This document shows, in pieces, positions 1 to 12,300 of a stretch of 64,000 nucleotides of DNA; position 1 is the stretch's first letter, and each line of letters opens with the position of its first letter. The position numbers were made by a program, and so were the translations under genes. The stretch covers positions 550,866,097-550,930,096 of the forward strand of contig NC_134358.1 of the NCBI RefSeq assembly GCF_048569485.1, read 5' to 3'. Below the pieces are notes generated by a model. It was not told the DNA's origin. It was given only the letters and a program-made list of their open reading frames with translations, and did not search any database. This DNA comes from Anomaloglossus baeobatrachus (lineage: Eukaryota > Chordata > Amphibia > Anura > Aromobatidae).

Positions 1-456
1 ATTGTTAATCTGCTCTGGTGCAAGTTAATTATTACACAAGATTAAAGCATATTTCCCATTTCTGCAGACAGTGCTCATGTATTAACCATTTCTGTATTTC
101 ACTCCCGGGCTGCACACAGGTCCATTCAATGCAGGGCAGGTCCGTGTACTTCTGGGAAGCCTGGGTGACTCTGTGACCATAGGTGTAGCTAGGAGGAAAG
201 CCACCGCGTATGCTCCTAAAGCTTTAGAAAACATTTCTATTTCTTGTAAAGCTAAAATGACAGATCTGAACCGGCATTTCCTGGAATTCTGCATTTCTCA
301 ATCCCTCCATTGTTCCTCCTGGAAATGTCTGAAAATGCAGGAGCCTTCCTCCAATTTGGCAGCAAAGAAACCTGATCTATTTCTAAATAGTCAGAACCTT
401 ATAGAAGATTATAGCAGACTTAATAGAAACAGGAAAACAAAAAATGCTACAAATAC
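1..456. other. Unassigned sequence, no gene seen
   Basis: I see no recognisable coding potential, splice-bounded exon or known repeat here. Two short open frames cross the region on opposite strands, but neither resembles a protein family and they overlap each other. Confidence 0.5.
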
Positions 457-545
457 AAGTTACATAGTTACATAGGTTGAAAAAAAAGACCTAGGTCCAT
501 CTAGTCCAACCTTCTTCCACCAATTCTACATTTTGTCCCTATAGG
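457..545 (+). repeat. Anuran interspersed repeat fragment
   Basis: The stretch has TTACATAGTTACATAGGTTG followed by an A-run and 'gtccatctagtccaacc'. I recognise this as a very common short interspersed repeat of frog genomes. Its class is unclear to me. It supports an anuran origin for the window. Confidence 0.5.
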
Positions 546-560
546 ACTCTATACAGTATA

Positions 561-888
561 TACAGGGTGGTCCAAAAGTAGGTGGACAGTGTAAAGTGAA
601 ACTGACTCAGTTGCCCTTAGCAACCAATCAGATTCCACTTTTCATTCTTCACAGACTCTTCGGAAAATGAAAGGTGGAATCTGATTGGTTGCTAAGGGCA
701 ACTGAGTCAGTTTCACAGATAAATCTCCCCCAAATCTGTTTTCTTTTCAGATAATCCATAATGGAAAATAATTTCAATACAGATCAAAGAAAATGGATTT
801 TAAAAAAGTATTGGAAATCTCAAACTTCTGAAACCGTTAGAGCAAATTGTTATTATTTTCTGTCCACCTATGTTTGGACTAGCCTGTA
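561..888. mobile_element. Mariner-type MITE with internal hairpin
   Basis: Imperfect terminal inverted repeats of about 29 bp (TACAGGGTGGTCCAAAAGTA on the left; the right end matches its reverse complement) are flanked by TA at 559-560 and 889-890, as expected for Tc1/mariner insertion. There is no coding capacity. Inside, 596-646 and 665-715 form a second, almost perfect inverted repeat (about 51-bp arms, one mismatch, 18-bp loop) containing CCAATCAGATTCCAC. That inner hairpin looks like a separate foldback repeat carried by, or inserted into, the MITE. Confidence 0.7.
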
Positions 889-904
889 TATAATAAACAT
901 ATGA

Positions 905-3900
905 AAAAGATCCCTCTGTGTGTAATGACCCTATAGGAATAGATCCCTCTATGTGTAATGACTCTATATAATATATAGGAATAGATCCCTCTGTGTGTAA
1001 TGACTATTTAATATATAGGAATAGATCCCTCTGTGTATAATGACCCTATATAATATATATGAATAGATCCCTCTGTGTATAATGACCCTATATAATATAT
1101 ATGAATAGATCCCTCTGTGTATAATGATCCTATATAATATATATGAATAGATCCCTCTGTGTGTAATGACTCTAATATATAGGAATAGATTCCTCTGTGT
1201 GTAATGATTCTATATAATATATAGGAATAGATTCCTCTGTGTGTAATGACTCTATGTAATATATAGGAATAGATCCCTCTGTGTGTAATGACTATATAAT
1301 ATATAGGAATAGATCCCTCTGTGTGTAATGACTATATATAATATATAGGAATAGAGCCCTCTATGTGTAATGACTGCATATAATATATAGGAATAGATCC
1401 CTCTGTGTATAATGACTCTATATAATATATATGAATAGATCCCTCTGTGTGTAATGACTATGTAATATATAGGAATAGATCCCTCTGTGTGTAATGACTC
1501 TATTTAATATATAGGAATAGATCCCTCTGTGTGTAATCACTTAGTCTATATAATATATAGGAATAGATCCCTCTGTGTGTAATGACTCTATATAATATAT
1601 AGGAATAGATCTATGTAATATATTGGAATAGATCCCTCTGTGTGTAATGACTCTCTATAATATATAGGAATAGATCCCTCTGTGTATAATGACCCTATAT
1701 AATATATATGAATAGATTCCTCTGTGTGTAATGACTCTATATAATATATAGGAATAGATCCCTCTGTGTGTAATGACTATATAATATATAGGAATAGATC
1801 CCTCTGTGTATAATGACCCTATATAATATATATGAATAGATCCCTCTGTGTATAATGACCCTATATAATATATATGAATAGATCCCTCTGTGTATAATGA
1901 TCCTATATAATATATATGAATAGATCCCTCTGTGTGTAATGACTCTAATATATAGGAATAGATTCCTCTGTGTGTAATGATTCTATATAATATATAGGAA
2001 TAGATTCCTCTGTGTGTAATGACTCTATGTAATATATAGGAATAGATCCCTCTGTGTGTAATGACTATATAATATATAGGAATAGATCCCTCTGTGTGTA
2101 ATGACTATATATAATATATAGGAATAGAGCCCTCTATGTGTAATGACTGTATATAATATATAGGAATAGATCCCTCTGTGTATAATGACTCTATATAATA
2201 TATATGAATAGATCCCTCTGTGTGTAATGACTATGTAATATATAGGAATAGATCCCTCTGTGTGTAATGACTCTATTTAATATATAGGAATAGATCCCTC
2301 TGTGTGTAATCACTTAGTCTATATAATATATAGGAATAGATCCCTCTGTGTGTAATGACTCTATATAATATATAGGAATAGATCTATGTAATATATTGGA
2401 ATAGATCCCTCTGTGTGTAATGACTCTATATAATATATAGGAATAGATCCCTCTGTGTATAATGACCCTATATAATATATATGAATAGATTCCTCTGTGT
2501 GTAATGACTCTATATAATATATAGGAATAGATCCCTCTGTGTGTAATGACTATATAATATATAGGAATAGATCCCTCTGTGTATAATGACCCTATATAAT
2601 ATATATGAATAGATCCCTCTGTGTATAATGACCCTATATAATATATATCAATAGATCCCTCTGTGTATAATGATCCTATATAATATATATGAATAGATCC
2701 CTCTGTGTGTAATGACTCTATATAATATATAGGAATAGATCCCTCTGTGTATAATGACCCTATATAATATATATGAATAGATTCCTCTGTGTGTAATGAC
2801 TCTATATAATATATAGGAATAGATCCCTCTGTGTGTAATGACTATATAATATATAGGAATAGATCCCTCTGTGTATAATGACCCTATATAATATATATGA
2901 ATAGATCCCTCTGTGTATAATGACCCTATATAATATATATGAATAGATCCCTCTGTGTATAATGATCCTATATAATATATATGAATAGATCCCTCTGTGT
3001 GTAATGACTCTAATATATAGGAATAGATTCCTCTGTGTGTAATGATTCTATATAATATATAGGAATAGATTCCTCTGTGTGTAATGACTCTATGTAATAT
3101 ATAGGAATAGATCCCTCTGTGTGTAATGACTATATAATATATAGGAATAGATCCCTCTGTGTGTAATGACTATATATAATATATAGGAATAGAGCCCTCT
3201 ATGTGTAATGACTGTATATAATATATAGGAATAGATCCCTCTGTGTATAATGACTCTATATAATATATATGAATAGATCCCTCTGTGTGTAATGACTATG
3301 TAATATATAGGAATAGATCCCTCTGTGTGTAATGACTCTATTTAATATATAGGAATAGATCCCTCTGTGTGTAATCACTTAGTCTATATAATATATAGGA
3401 ATAGATCCCTCTGTGTGTAATGACTCTATATAATATATAGGAATAGATCTATGTAATATATTGGAATAGATCCCTCTGTGTGTAATGACTCTATATAATA
3501 TATAGGAATAGATCCCTCTGTGTATAATGACCCTATATAATATATATGAATAGATTCCTCTGTGTGTAATGACTCTATATAATATATAGGAATAGATCCC
3601 TCTGTGTGTAATGACTATATAATATATAGGAATAGATCCCTCTGTGTATAATGACCCTATATAATATATATGAATAGATCCCTCTGTGTATAATGACCCT
3701 ATATAATATATATCAATAGATCCCTCTGTGTATAATGATCCTATATAATATATATGAATAGATCCCTCTGTGTGTAATGACTCTAATATATAGGAATAGA
3801 TTCCTCTGTGTGTAATGATTCTATATAATATATAGGAATAGATTCCTCTGTGTGTAATGACTCTATGTAATATATAGGAATAGATCCCTCTGTGTGTAAT

Positions 3901-4436
3901 GACTATATAATATATAGGAATAGATCCCTCTGTGTGTAATGACTATATATAATATATAGGAATAGAGCCCTCTATGTGTAATGACTGTATATAATATATA
4001 GGAATAGATCCCTCTGTGTATAATGACTCTATATAATATATATGAATAGATCCCTCTGTGTGTAATGACTATGTAATATATAGGAATAGATCCCTCTGTG
4101 TGTAATGACTCTATTTAATATATAGGAATAGATCCCTCTGTGTGTAATCACTTAGTCTATATAATATATAGGAATAGATCCCTCTGTGTGTAATGACTCT
4201 ATATAATATATAGGAATAGATCTGTGTAATATATTGGAATAGATCCCTCTGTGTGTAATGACTCTATATAATATATAGGAATAGATCCCTCTGTGTATAA
4301 TGACCCTATATAATATATATGAATAGATTCCTCTGTGTGTAATGACTCTATATAATATATAGGAATAGATCCTTCTGTGTGTAATGACTCTATATAATAT
4401 ATAAGAATAGATCCCTCTATGTGTAATCACTCTATA
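905..4436 (+). repeat. 42-bp AT-rich minisatellite, first block
   Basis: About 85 tandem copies of a 42-bp unit built from TATATAATATATAGGAATAG followed by ATCCCTCTGTGTGTAATGAC. Variants are ordered, not random. A marker unit with 'aatcacttagtc' has its TTAG at 1541, 2314, 3379 and 4152, spacings of 773, 1065 and 773 bp, which shows a higher-order repeat. The same array resumes at 5244, 6967 and 13496 after insertions. Short reading frames through it are artefacts. Confidence 0.95.
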
Positions 4437-4439
4437 TAA

Positions 4440-5084
4440 GGCCTCTTGCACACGTCCGTGCCTCCGGTACGTGTATGGTCAGTTTTCTCACGTACCGGAG
4501 ACACGGGCACACGTAGACCCATTAAAATCAATGGGTCTGCGTTCAAGTGCGTATTTTGCCATGGACCGTGTGTACGTGTGGAGCATACGTGTGCCCGTGT
4601 TCTTCACACATAGACATGTCCACATTTTCTCCGGCATCACGGGTGTCATACGGAATGCAAACAGGTCACACGTAACACACACGGACCACACGGAGGTGTT
4701 CCGTGTGACATGCACCGGAGAAAAGACATGTGTCTGTGAGAAAAAAAAACAAAAACTTTACTCCCCTTCTCCAGCCCTGCAGTCTCTGCCGCTGCTGTCA
4801 CTTGCTGCCGACCGCCGCTCATTATGCTCATTGAATATTCACTTCACTGCGGTCGGAAGCAGCAGCAGCAGCGGGGAGTCGGCAGGACCGGACACCGAAG
4901 ATCAGCACCACGGACAGCGAAGCCATGGACAGGTGAGTAGAACGTTTCCGTTCTCCGTGTGTTATCACGGATAACACACGGAGAACACACGTGTGCCATA
5001 AACACGGTTCACGGAGGGCAATACGCACCTTTGACACATCTGTGAAAAACAGGTGTGGTTTTTCACGGATGTGTGAAAGAGGCC
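4440..5084. mobile_element. PIF/Harbinger-like non-autonomous element
   Basis: Termini are GGCCTCTTGCACACGTCCGTG at the left and its near-perfect reverse complement ending in GGCC at the right. TAA flanks both sides (4437-4439, 5085-5087), as for 3-bp TWA target duplications. The interior has CACACGGAGAACACACGTGT-type palindromes, a CAG-rich GC block near 4855-4880 and 'gccatggacaggtgagtag' near 4922, which resembles a start codon plus donor site. There is no transposase. The short open frames across it have no recognisable domain. Confidence 0.65.
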
Positions 5085-5087
5085 TAA

Positions 5088-5243
5088 GACTGTGAGCCCT
5101 CACGGGCAGGGTCCTCTCTCCTCCTGTACCTGTCTGTGCCTTGTTTTGTTTAAGATTATTGTACTTGTCTCTACTATGTGTACCCCTTTTCACATGCAAA
5201 ACACCATGGAATAAATGGCGCTATAATAATAAAAATAATAATA
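5088..5243 (+). mobile_element. L2/CR1-type 3' tail (LINE or SINE fragment)
   Basis: The sequence ends in 'ggaataaatggcgctataa' and a run of ATA/AAT trinucleotides. This is the typical 3' end of L2-like LINEs and their SINE partners in frogs. Only the tail is present and it does not code. It directly abuts the right flank of the Harbinger-like element and sits inside the 42-bp array. Confidence 0.6.
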
Positions 5244-5330
5244 ATATATAGGAATAGATTCCTCTGTGTGTAATGATTCTATATATTATGTAGGAATAGA
5301 TCCCTCTGTGTGTAATGACTCTATATAATA
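5244..5330 (+). repeat. 42-bp minisatellite, second short block
   Basis: About two units of the same 42-bp satellite, ending in the TA that the Tc1 element used as its target. Confidence 0.9.
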
Positions 5331-6966
5331 CAGTCATATGAAAAAGTTTGGGCACCCCTATTAATGTTAACCTTTTTTCTTTATAACAATTTGGGTTTTT
5401 GCTATTTCAGTTTCATATATCTAATAACTGATGGATTGAGTAATATTTCTGGATTGAAATGAGGTTTATTGTACTAACAGAAAATGTGCAATCCACATTT
5501 AAACAAAATTTGACCGGTGCAAAAGTATGGGCACCCTTATCAATTTCTTGATTTGAACCCTCCTAACTACTTTTTACTGACTTACTAAAGCACTAAATTG
5601 GTTTTGTAACCTCATTGAGCTTTGAACTTCATAGGCAGGTGTATCCAATCATGAGAAAAGGTATTTAAGGTGGCCACTTGCAAGTTGTTCTCCTATTTGA
5701 ATCTCCTATGAAGAGTGGCATCATGGGCTCCTCAAAACAACTCTCAAATGATCTGAAAACAAAGATTATTCAACATAGTTGTTCAGGGGAAGGATACAAA
5801 AAGTTGTCTCAGAGATTTAAACTGTCAGTTTCCACTGTGAGGAACATAGTAAGGAAATGGAAGAACATAGATACAGTTCTTGTTAAGCCCAGAAGTGGCA
5901 GGCCAAGAAAAATATCAGAAAGGCAGAGAAGAAAAATGGTGAGAACAGTCAAGGACAATCCACAGACCACCTCCAAAGACCTGCAGCATCATCTTGCTGC
6001 AGATGGTGTCAATGTGCATCGGTCAACAATACAGCGCACGTTGCACAAGGAGAAGCTGTATGGGAGAGTGATGCGAAAGAAGCCGTTTCTGCAAGCACGC
6101 CACAAACAGAGTCGCCTGAGGTATGCAAAAGCACATTTGGACAAGCCAGTTACATTTTGGAAGAAGGTCCTGTGGACTGATGAAACAAAGATTAAGTTGT
6201 TTGGTCAAACAAAAAGGTGTTATGCATGGAGACAAAAAAGCACGGCATTCCAAGAAAAGCACTTGCTACCCACAGTAAAATTTGGTGGAGGTTCCATCAT
6301 GCTTTGGGGCTGTGTGGCCAATGCCGGCACCGGGAATCTTGTTAAAGTTGAGGGTCGCATGGATTCAACTCAGTATCAGCAGATTCTTGACAATAATGTG
6401 CAAGAATCAGTGACGAAGTTGAAGTTACGCAGGGGATGGATATTTCAGCAAGACAATGATCCAAAACACCGCTCCAAATCTACTCAGGCATTCATGCAGA
6501 GGAACAATTACAATGTTCTGGAATGGCCATCCCAATCCCCAGACCTGAATATCATTGAACATCTGTGGGATGATGTGAAGCGGCTGTCCATGCTCGGCGA
6601 CCATCAAACTTAACTGAACTGGAATTGTTTTGTAAACAGGAATGGTGAAATCTACCTTCATCCAGGATCCAGGAGCTCATTAAAAGCTACAGAAAGCGAC
6701 TAGAGGCTGTGATTTTTGCAAAAGGAGAATCTACAAAATATTAATGTCACTTTTATGTTGAGGTGCCCATACTTTTGCACCGGTCAAATTTTGTTTAAAT
6801 GCAGATTGCACATTTTCTGTTAGTACAATAAACCTCATTTCAATCCAGAAATATTACTGAGTCCATCAGTTATTAGATATATGAAACTGAAATAGCAAAA
6901 ACCCAAATTGTTATAAAGAAAAAAGATTAACATTAATAGGAGTGCCCAACCTTTTTCATATGACTG
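5331..6966 (+). mobile_element. Tc1-like DNA transposon, near full length
   Basis: The 1.64-kb element starts CAGTCATATGAAAAAGTTTG and ends with the reverse complement, with TA at 5329-5330 and 6967-6968. The terminal inverted repeats are long (about 205 bp). Each carries an outer and an inner copy of a 'tttgggcacccctat'/'gtatgggcacccttat' motif, the IR/DR layout of Sleeping Beauty-type elements. Removing the element plus one TA restores a continuous 42-bp satellite unit, which proves the boundaries. It contains one transposase gene, damaged at its 3' end. Confidence 0.93.
5708..6744 (+). pseudogene. Tc1/mariner transposase (DD34E), C terminus frameshifted
   Basis: This encoded the cut-and-paste transposase that binds the element's inverted repeats and inserts at TA. 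From the ATG at 5708 the frame is open for 301 codons, to the stop at 6611-6613. An N-terminal paired-like helix-turn-helix region (about residues 10-110, with GRPRK at about 64-68) is followed by the catalytic core: D158 in WTDE, D249 in FQQDND and E284 in IIEHLW. The spacing D249-E284 is 35, i.e. DD34E. The glycine-rich KFGGGSIMLWG box is present. Family members run to about 340 residues. Here a frameshift near 6590 moves the last ~45 codons to another frame (ending EAVIFAKGESTKY, stop 6742-6744), and an extra in-frame stop lies after the QEW motif. All three catalytic residues survive, so the copy is fairly young but probably inactive. Confidence 0.9.
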
Positions 6967-7005
6967 TATATAGGAATAGATCCCTCTGTGTGTAATGACT
7001 CTATA
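6967..7005 (+). repeat. 42-bp minisatellite sliver between two transposons
   Basis: Less than one satellite unit remains between the right end of the Tc1 element and the left end of the hAT-like element. Its last eight bases, ACTCTATA (6998-7005), are the hAT target duplication. Confidence 0.9.
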
Positions 7006-7630
7006 CAGGGGCGTAACGATCGCGGTCGCAGAGGTCGCCACTGCGACCGGGCCCGCAGGGTTATAGGGGCCCGGCAGCCGCTCTGCAGAGCCGGCTGCCG
7101 GGCCCCTATGTGTAGTGCCACTATGTAGTGGCCGACTGCGCGACCGTTAGGGGGCCGGCCTGTGAGTCAGGGGGGCCCAGTGTCTGCAGGGGGGCAGAGG
7201 CGTTCCTGACCTGCTGCAGAGGAGATGTGCTCCTGCACGGCAGACGGAAACCATCCCTACCAGGACCTGCGATGATGTCACGCCCATGTGACTGTGTGGG
7301 AGGAGACACAGGAGGCCGCAGAAAGCAGGAGAAGATACTTCGAACACATGAGGAGTGGTAATGAGAAAAGAGGGGACATGAGGGGAGGGGCTGCAGGGTG
7401 AGTGGGATATGAGGGCTGCAGACTGTGACAGAAGCATGTGAAGGGTGCAGAGTGTTTGAGAGGGGTAAGTTGGGGTACGGGCAGGGTGAGATATGTGGGG
7501 CAGGGTGTGTGTGTGATATGGGGGTGCAGGCTGTATAGGGAGCAGGGTGTGTGACATATGGGGGCAGGGGCATAACTACCGCAGTCGCAGGGGTCAGAAG
7601 GAGCTGAGAGATACTTGTTTTTTTATTTTG

Positions 7631-8975
7631 CTGGCTGCATGACACATATAGGCCCGGGGAAGCTGGCTGCATGACACATGGAGGCCCTGGGGGCTGGCTG
7701 CATGACACATGGAGGCCCTGGGGGGGATGGCTGCATGACACCTGGGGGGGGGGGGGGGCTGGCTGCATGACACATGGAGGCCCTGGGGGGGCTGCCTGCA
7801 TGACACCTGGGGGGGGGGGGGCTGGCTGCATGACACATGGAGGCCCTGGGGGGGCTGCCTGCATGACACATGGAGGCCCTGGGGGGGCTGGCTGCATGAC
7901 ACATATAGGCCCGGGGAAGCTGCCTGCATGACACATGGAGGCCCTGGGGGGGCTGGCTGCATGACACATGGAGGCCCTGGGGGGGCTGGCTGCATGACAC
8001 ATGGAGGCCCTGGGGGGGCTGGCTGCATGACACATGGAGGCCCTGGGGGGGCTGGCTGCATGACACATGGAGGCCCTGGGGGGGCTGGCTGCATGACACA
8101 TGGAGGCCCTGGGGGGGCTGGCTGCATGACACATGGAGGCCCTGGGGGGGCTGGCTGCATGACACATGGAGGCCCTGGGGGGCTGGCTGCATGACACATG
8201 GAGGCCCTGGGGGGGCTGGCTGCATGACACATGGAGGCCCTGGGGGGGCTGGCTGCATGACACATGGAGGCCCTGGGGGGGCTGGCTGCATGACACATGG
8301 AGGCCCTGGGGGGGCTGGCTGCATGACACATGGAGGCCCTGGGGGGGCTGGCTGCATGACACATGGAGGTCCTGGGGGCTGGCTGCATGACACATGGAGG
8401 CCCTGGAGGGGCTGGCTGCATGACACATGGAGGCCCTGGGGGGGCTGGCTGCATGACACATAGAGGCCCTGGGGGGGCTGGCTGCATGACACATGGAGGC
8501 CCTGGGGGGGCTGGCTGCATGACACATGGAGGTCCTGGGGGCTGGCTGCATGACACATGGAGGCCCTGGGGGGGCTGGCTGCATGACACATGGAGGCCCT
8601 GGGGGGGCTGGCTGCATGACACATGGAGGTCCTGGGGGCTGGCTGCATGATGCATGGAGGCCCTGGTGGGGCTGGCTGCATGACACATGGAGGCCCTGGG
8701 GGGGCTGGCTGCATGACACATGGAGGCCCTGGGGGGATGGCTGCATGACACATGGAGGCCCTGGGGGGGCTGGCTGCATGACACCTGGGGGGGCTGCCTG
8801 CATGACACATGGAGGTCCTGGGGAAGCTGGCTGCATGACACAAGGAGGCCCTGGGGGGGCTGGCTGCATGACACATGGAGGCCCTGGGGGGGCTGGCTGC
8901 ATGACACATGGAGGTCCTGGGGAAGCTGGCTGCATGACACATGGAGGCCCTGGGGGGGCTGGCTGCATGATACAT
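7631..8975 (+). repeat. 33-bp G-rich minisatellite
   Basis: About 40 copies of a unit combining GGCTGGCTGCATGACACATG, 'gaggccct' and a run of six to seven G. Some units are 31 bp, and a few (near 7745 and 7808) have longer G-runs. Because 33 is divisible by three, open frames repeating an 11-residue motif occur on both strands, including the 633-codon frame on the minus strand. They are artefacts. The regularly spaced G-runs are candidates for G-quadruplex formation on the + strand. Confidence 0.93.
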
Positions 8976-9370
8976 GGAGGTCTATGGGACTGCATAATAA
9001 ACATGAAGGACACCTTATACATAGACTATAGCAGCGCATTATACATGGAGGTCTATGGGGCTGCATTATAATACATATAGGACTATGGGGGCTACATTAT
9101 AATATATGGAGGACTATGGAGGCTACCTTACACATGGTCTGTGGGGGTGCATTATAAAGCATGGGGGACTGTGGTGCAGTATAAAATATGGAGAACTATG
9201 GGAAATGCATTATAATACATGGAGGACTATGGGGGTGCATTCTAATATATAAAGGGTTATGTGGGACCCTTTATACTATATGGAAGGCTATGTGAGGGCC
9301 ATTATAGTATTTGGAGAACTATATTTGAGGGAGGAAAAAGATACAAGTATGGGATGGGAATGTTTTGTGC
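8976..9370 (+). repeat. Diverged older repeats between the two hAT arrays
   Basis: Loosely repeated segments with 'acatggaggtctatggg' and 'gcattataatacatggagg' at roughly 30-45-bp spacing. They resemble decayed relatives of the 33-bp unit (ACATGGAGG is shared), which suggests the homogeneous array grew from one end of an older degenerate tract. Confidence 0.55.
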
Positions 9371-9391
9371 TGAGGGAAAAGGGCTCTTTCC

Positions 9392-12300
9392 CATGCTCTG
9401 ATATACATCTCTCAGCACCCAGCTTTCCCATGCTCTGCTATACATCTCTCAGCACCCAGCTTTCCCATGCTCTGCTATACATCTTCTCTCAACACCCAGC
9501 TGTCCCATGCTCTGCTATACATCTCTCAGCACCCAGCTTTCCCATGCTCTGCTATACATCTCTCAGCACCCAGCTTTCCCATGCTCTGCTATACATCTCT
9601 CAGCACCCAGCTTTCCCATGCTCTGCTATACATCTCTCAGCACCCAGCTTTCCCATGCTCTGCTATACATCTCTCAGCACCCAGCTTTCCCATGCTCTGC
9701 TGCACATCTCTCAGCACCCAGCTTTCCCATGCTCTGCTATACATCTCTCAGCACCCAGCTTTCCCATGCTCTGCTATACATCTCTCAGCACCCAGCTTTC
9801 CCATGCTCTGCTGTACATCTCTCAGCACCCAGCTTTCCCATGCTCTGCTGTACATCTCTCAGCACCCAGCTTTCCCATGCTCTGCTATACATCTCTCAGC
9901 ACCCAGCTTTCCCATGCTCTGCTATACATCTCTCAGCACCCAGCTTTCCCATGCTCTGCTATACATCTCTCAGCACCCAGCTTTCCCATGCTCTGCTATA
10001 CATCTCTCAGCACCCAGCTTTCCCATGCTCTGCTATACATCTCTCAGCACCCAGCTTTCCCATGCTCTGCTATACATCTCTCAACACCCAGCTGTCCCAT
10101 GCTCTGCTATACATCTCTCAGCACCCAGCTTTCCCATGCTCTGCTATACATCTCTCAGCACCCTGCTTTCCCATGCTCTGCTATACATCTTCTCTCAACA
10201 CCCAGCTGTCCCATGCTCTGCTATACATCTTCTCTCAACACCCAGCTGTCCCATGCTCTGCTATACATCTCTCAGCACCCAGCTTTCCCATGCTCTGCTA
10301 TACATCTCTCAGCACCCAGCTTTCCCATGCTCTGCTGTACATCTCTCAGCACCCAGCTTTCCCATGCTCTGCTATACATCTCTCAGCACCCAGCTTTCCC
10401 ATGCTCTGCTATACATCTCTCAGCACCCAGCTTTCCCATGCTCTGCTGTACATCTCTCAGCACCCAGCTTTCCCATGCTCTGCTATACATCTCTCAGCAC
10501 CCAGCTTTCCCATGCTCTGCTATACATCTCTCAGCACCCAGCTTTCCCATGCTCTGCTGTACATCTCTCAGCACCCAGCTTTCCCATGCTCTGCTGTACA
10601 TCTCTCAGCACCCAGCTTTCCCATGCTCTGCTGTACATCTCTCAGCACCCAGCTTTCCCATGCTCTGCTATACATCTCTCAGCACCCAGCTTTCTCATGC
10701 TCTGCTATACATCTCTCAGCACCCAGCTTTCCCATGCTCTGATATACATCTCTCAGCACCCAGCTTTCCCATTCTCTGCTATACATCTCTCAGCACCCAG
10801 CTTTCCCATGCTCTGCTATACATCTCTCAGCACCCAGCTTTCCCATGCTCTGCTATACATCTTTCCCATGTTCTGCTATACATCTTTCCCTCAGCACCCA
10901 GCTTTCCCATGCTCTGCTATACATCTTCTCTCAGCACCCAGCTTTCCCATGCTCTGCTATACATCTCTCAGCACCCAGCTTTCCCATGTTCTGCTATACA
11001 TCTCTCAGCACCCAGCTTTCCCATGCTCTGCTATACATCTCTCAGCACCCAGCTTTCCCATGTTCTGCTATACATCTCTCAGCACCCAGCTTTCCCATGT
11101 TCTGATATACATCTCTCAGCAATCACCTTTCCCATGCTTTGCTATACATCTCTCAGCACCCAGCTTTCCCATGTTCTGCTATACATCTCTCAGCACCCAG
11201 CTTTCCCATGTTCTGATATACATCTCTCAGCAATCACCTTTCCCATGCTCTGCTATACATCTCTCAGCACCCAGCTTTCCCATGTTCTGCTATACATCTC
11301 TCAGCACCCAGCTTTCCCATGCTCTGCTATACATCTCTCAGCACCCAGCTTTCCCATGCTCTGCTGTACATCTCTCAGCACCCAGCTTTCCCATGCTCTG
11401 CTGTACATCTCTCAGCACCCAGCTTTCCCATGCTCTGCTATACATCTCTCAGCACCCAGCTTTCCCATGCTCTGCTATACATCTCTCAGCACCCAGCTTT
11501 CTCATGCTCTGCTATACATCTCTCAGCACCCAGCTTTCCCATGCTCTGCTGTGCATCTCTCAGCACCCAGCTTTCCCATGCTCTGCTGTACATCTCTCAG
11601 CACCCAGCTTTCCCATGTTCTGCTATACATCTCTCAGCACCCAGCTTTCCCATGCTCTGCTATACATCTCTCAGCACCCACCTTTCCCATGCTCTGCTAT
11701 ACATCTCTCAGCACCCAGCTTTCCCATGCTCTGCTATACATCTCTCAGCACCCAGCTTTCCCATGCTCTGCTATACATCTCTCAGCACCCAGCTTTCCCA
11801 TGCTCTGCTATACATCTCTCAGCACCCACCTTTCCCATGCTCTGCTATACATCTCTCAGCACCCAGCTTTCCCATGCTCTGCTATACATCTCTCAGCACC
11901 CAGCTTTCCCATGCTCTGCTATACATCTCTCAGCACCCAGCTTTCCCATGCTCTGCTGTACATCTCTCAGCACCCAGCTTTCCCATGTTCTGATATACAT
12001 CTCTCAGCACCCAGCTTTCCCATGTTCTGCTATACATCTCTCAGCACTTAGCTTTCCCATGTTCTGCTATACATCTCTCAGCACCCAGCTTTCCCATGTT
12101 CTGCTATACATCTCTCAGCACCCAGCTTTCCCATGTTCTGATATACATCTCTCAGCACCCAGCTTTCCCATGCTCTGCTGTACATCTCTCAGCACCCAGC
12201 TTTCCCATGCTCTGCTGTTCATCTCTCAGCACCCAGCTTTCCCATACTCTGATATACATCTCTCAGCACCCAGCTTCCCCATGCTCTGCTGTACATCTCT

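Noticed and set aside
4471-5199. Small genes of 123-167 codons
   Set aside because: They lie inside the Harbinger-like element and the L2 tail, overlap each other on both strands and show no domain.
7121-9066. Minus-strand 633-, 490- and 450-codon frames that look collagen- or Pro/Cys-rich
   Set aside because: They translate the 33-bp minisatellite, with identical repeats in several frames.
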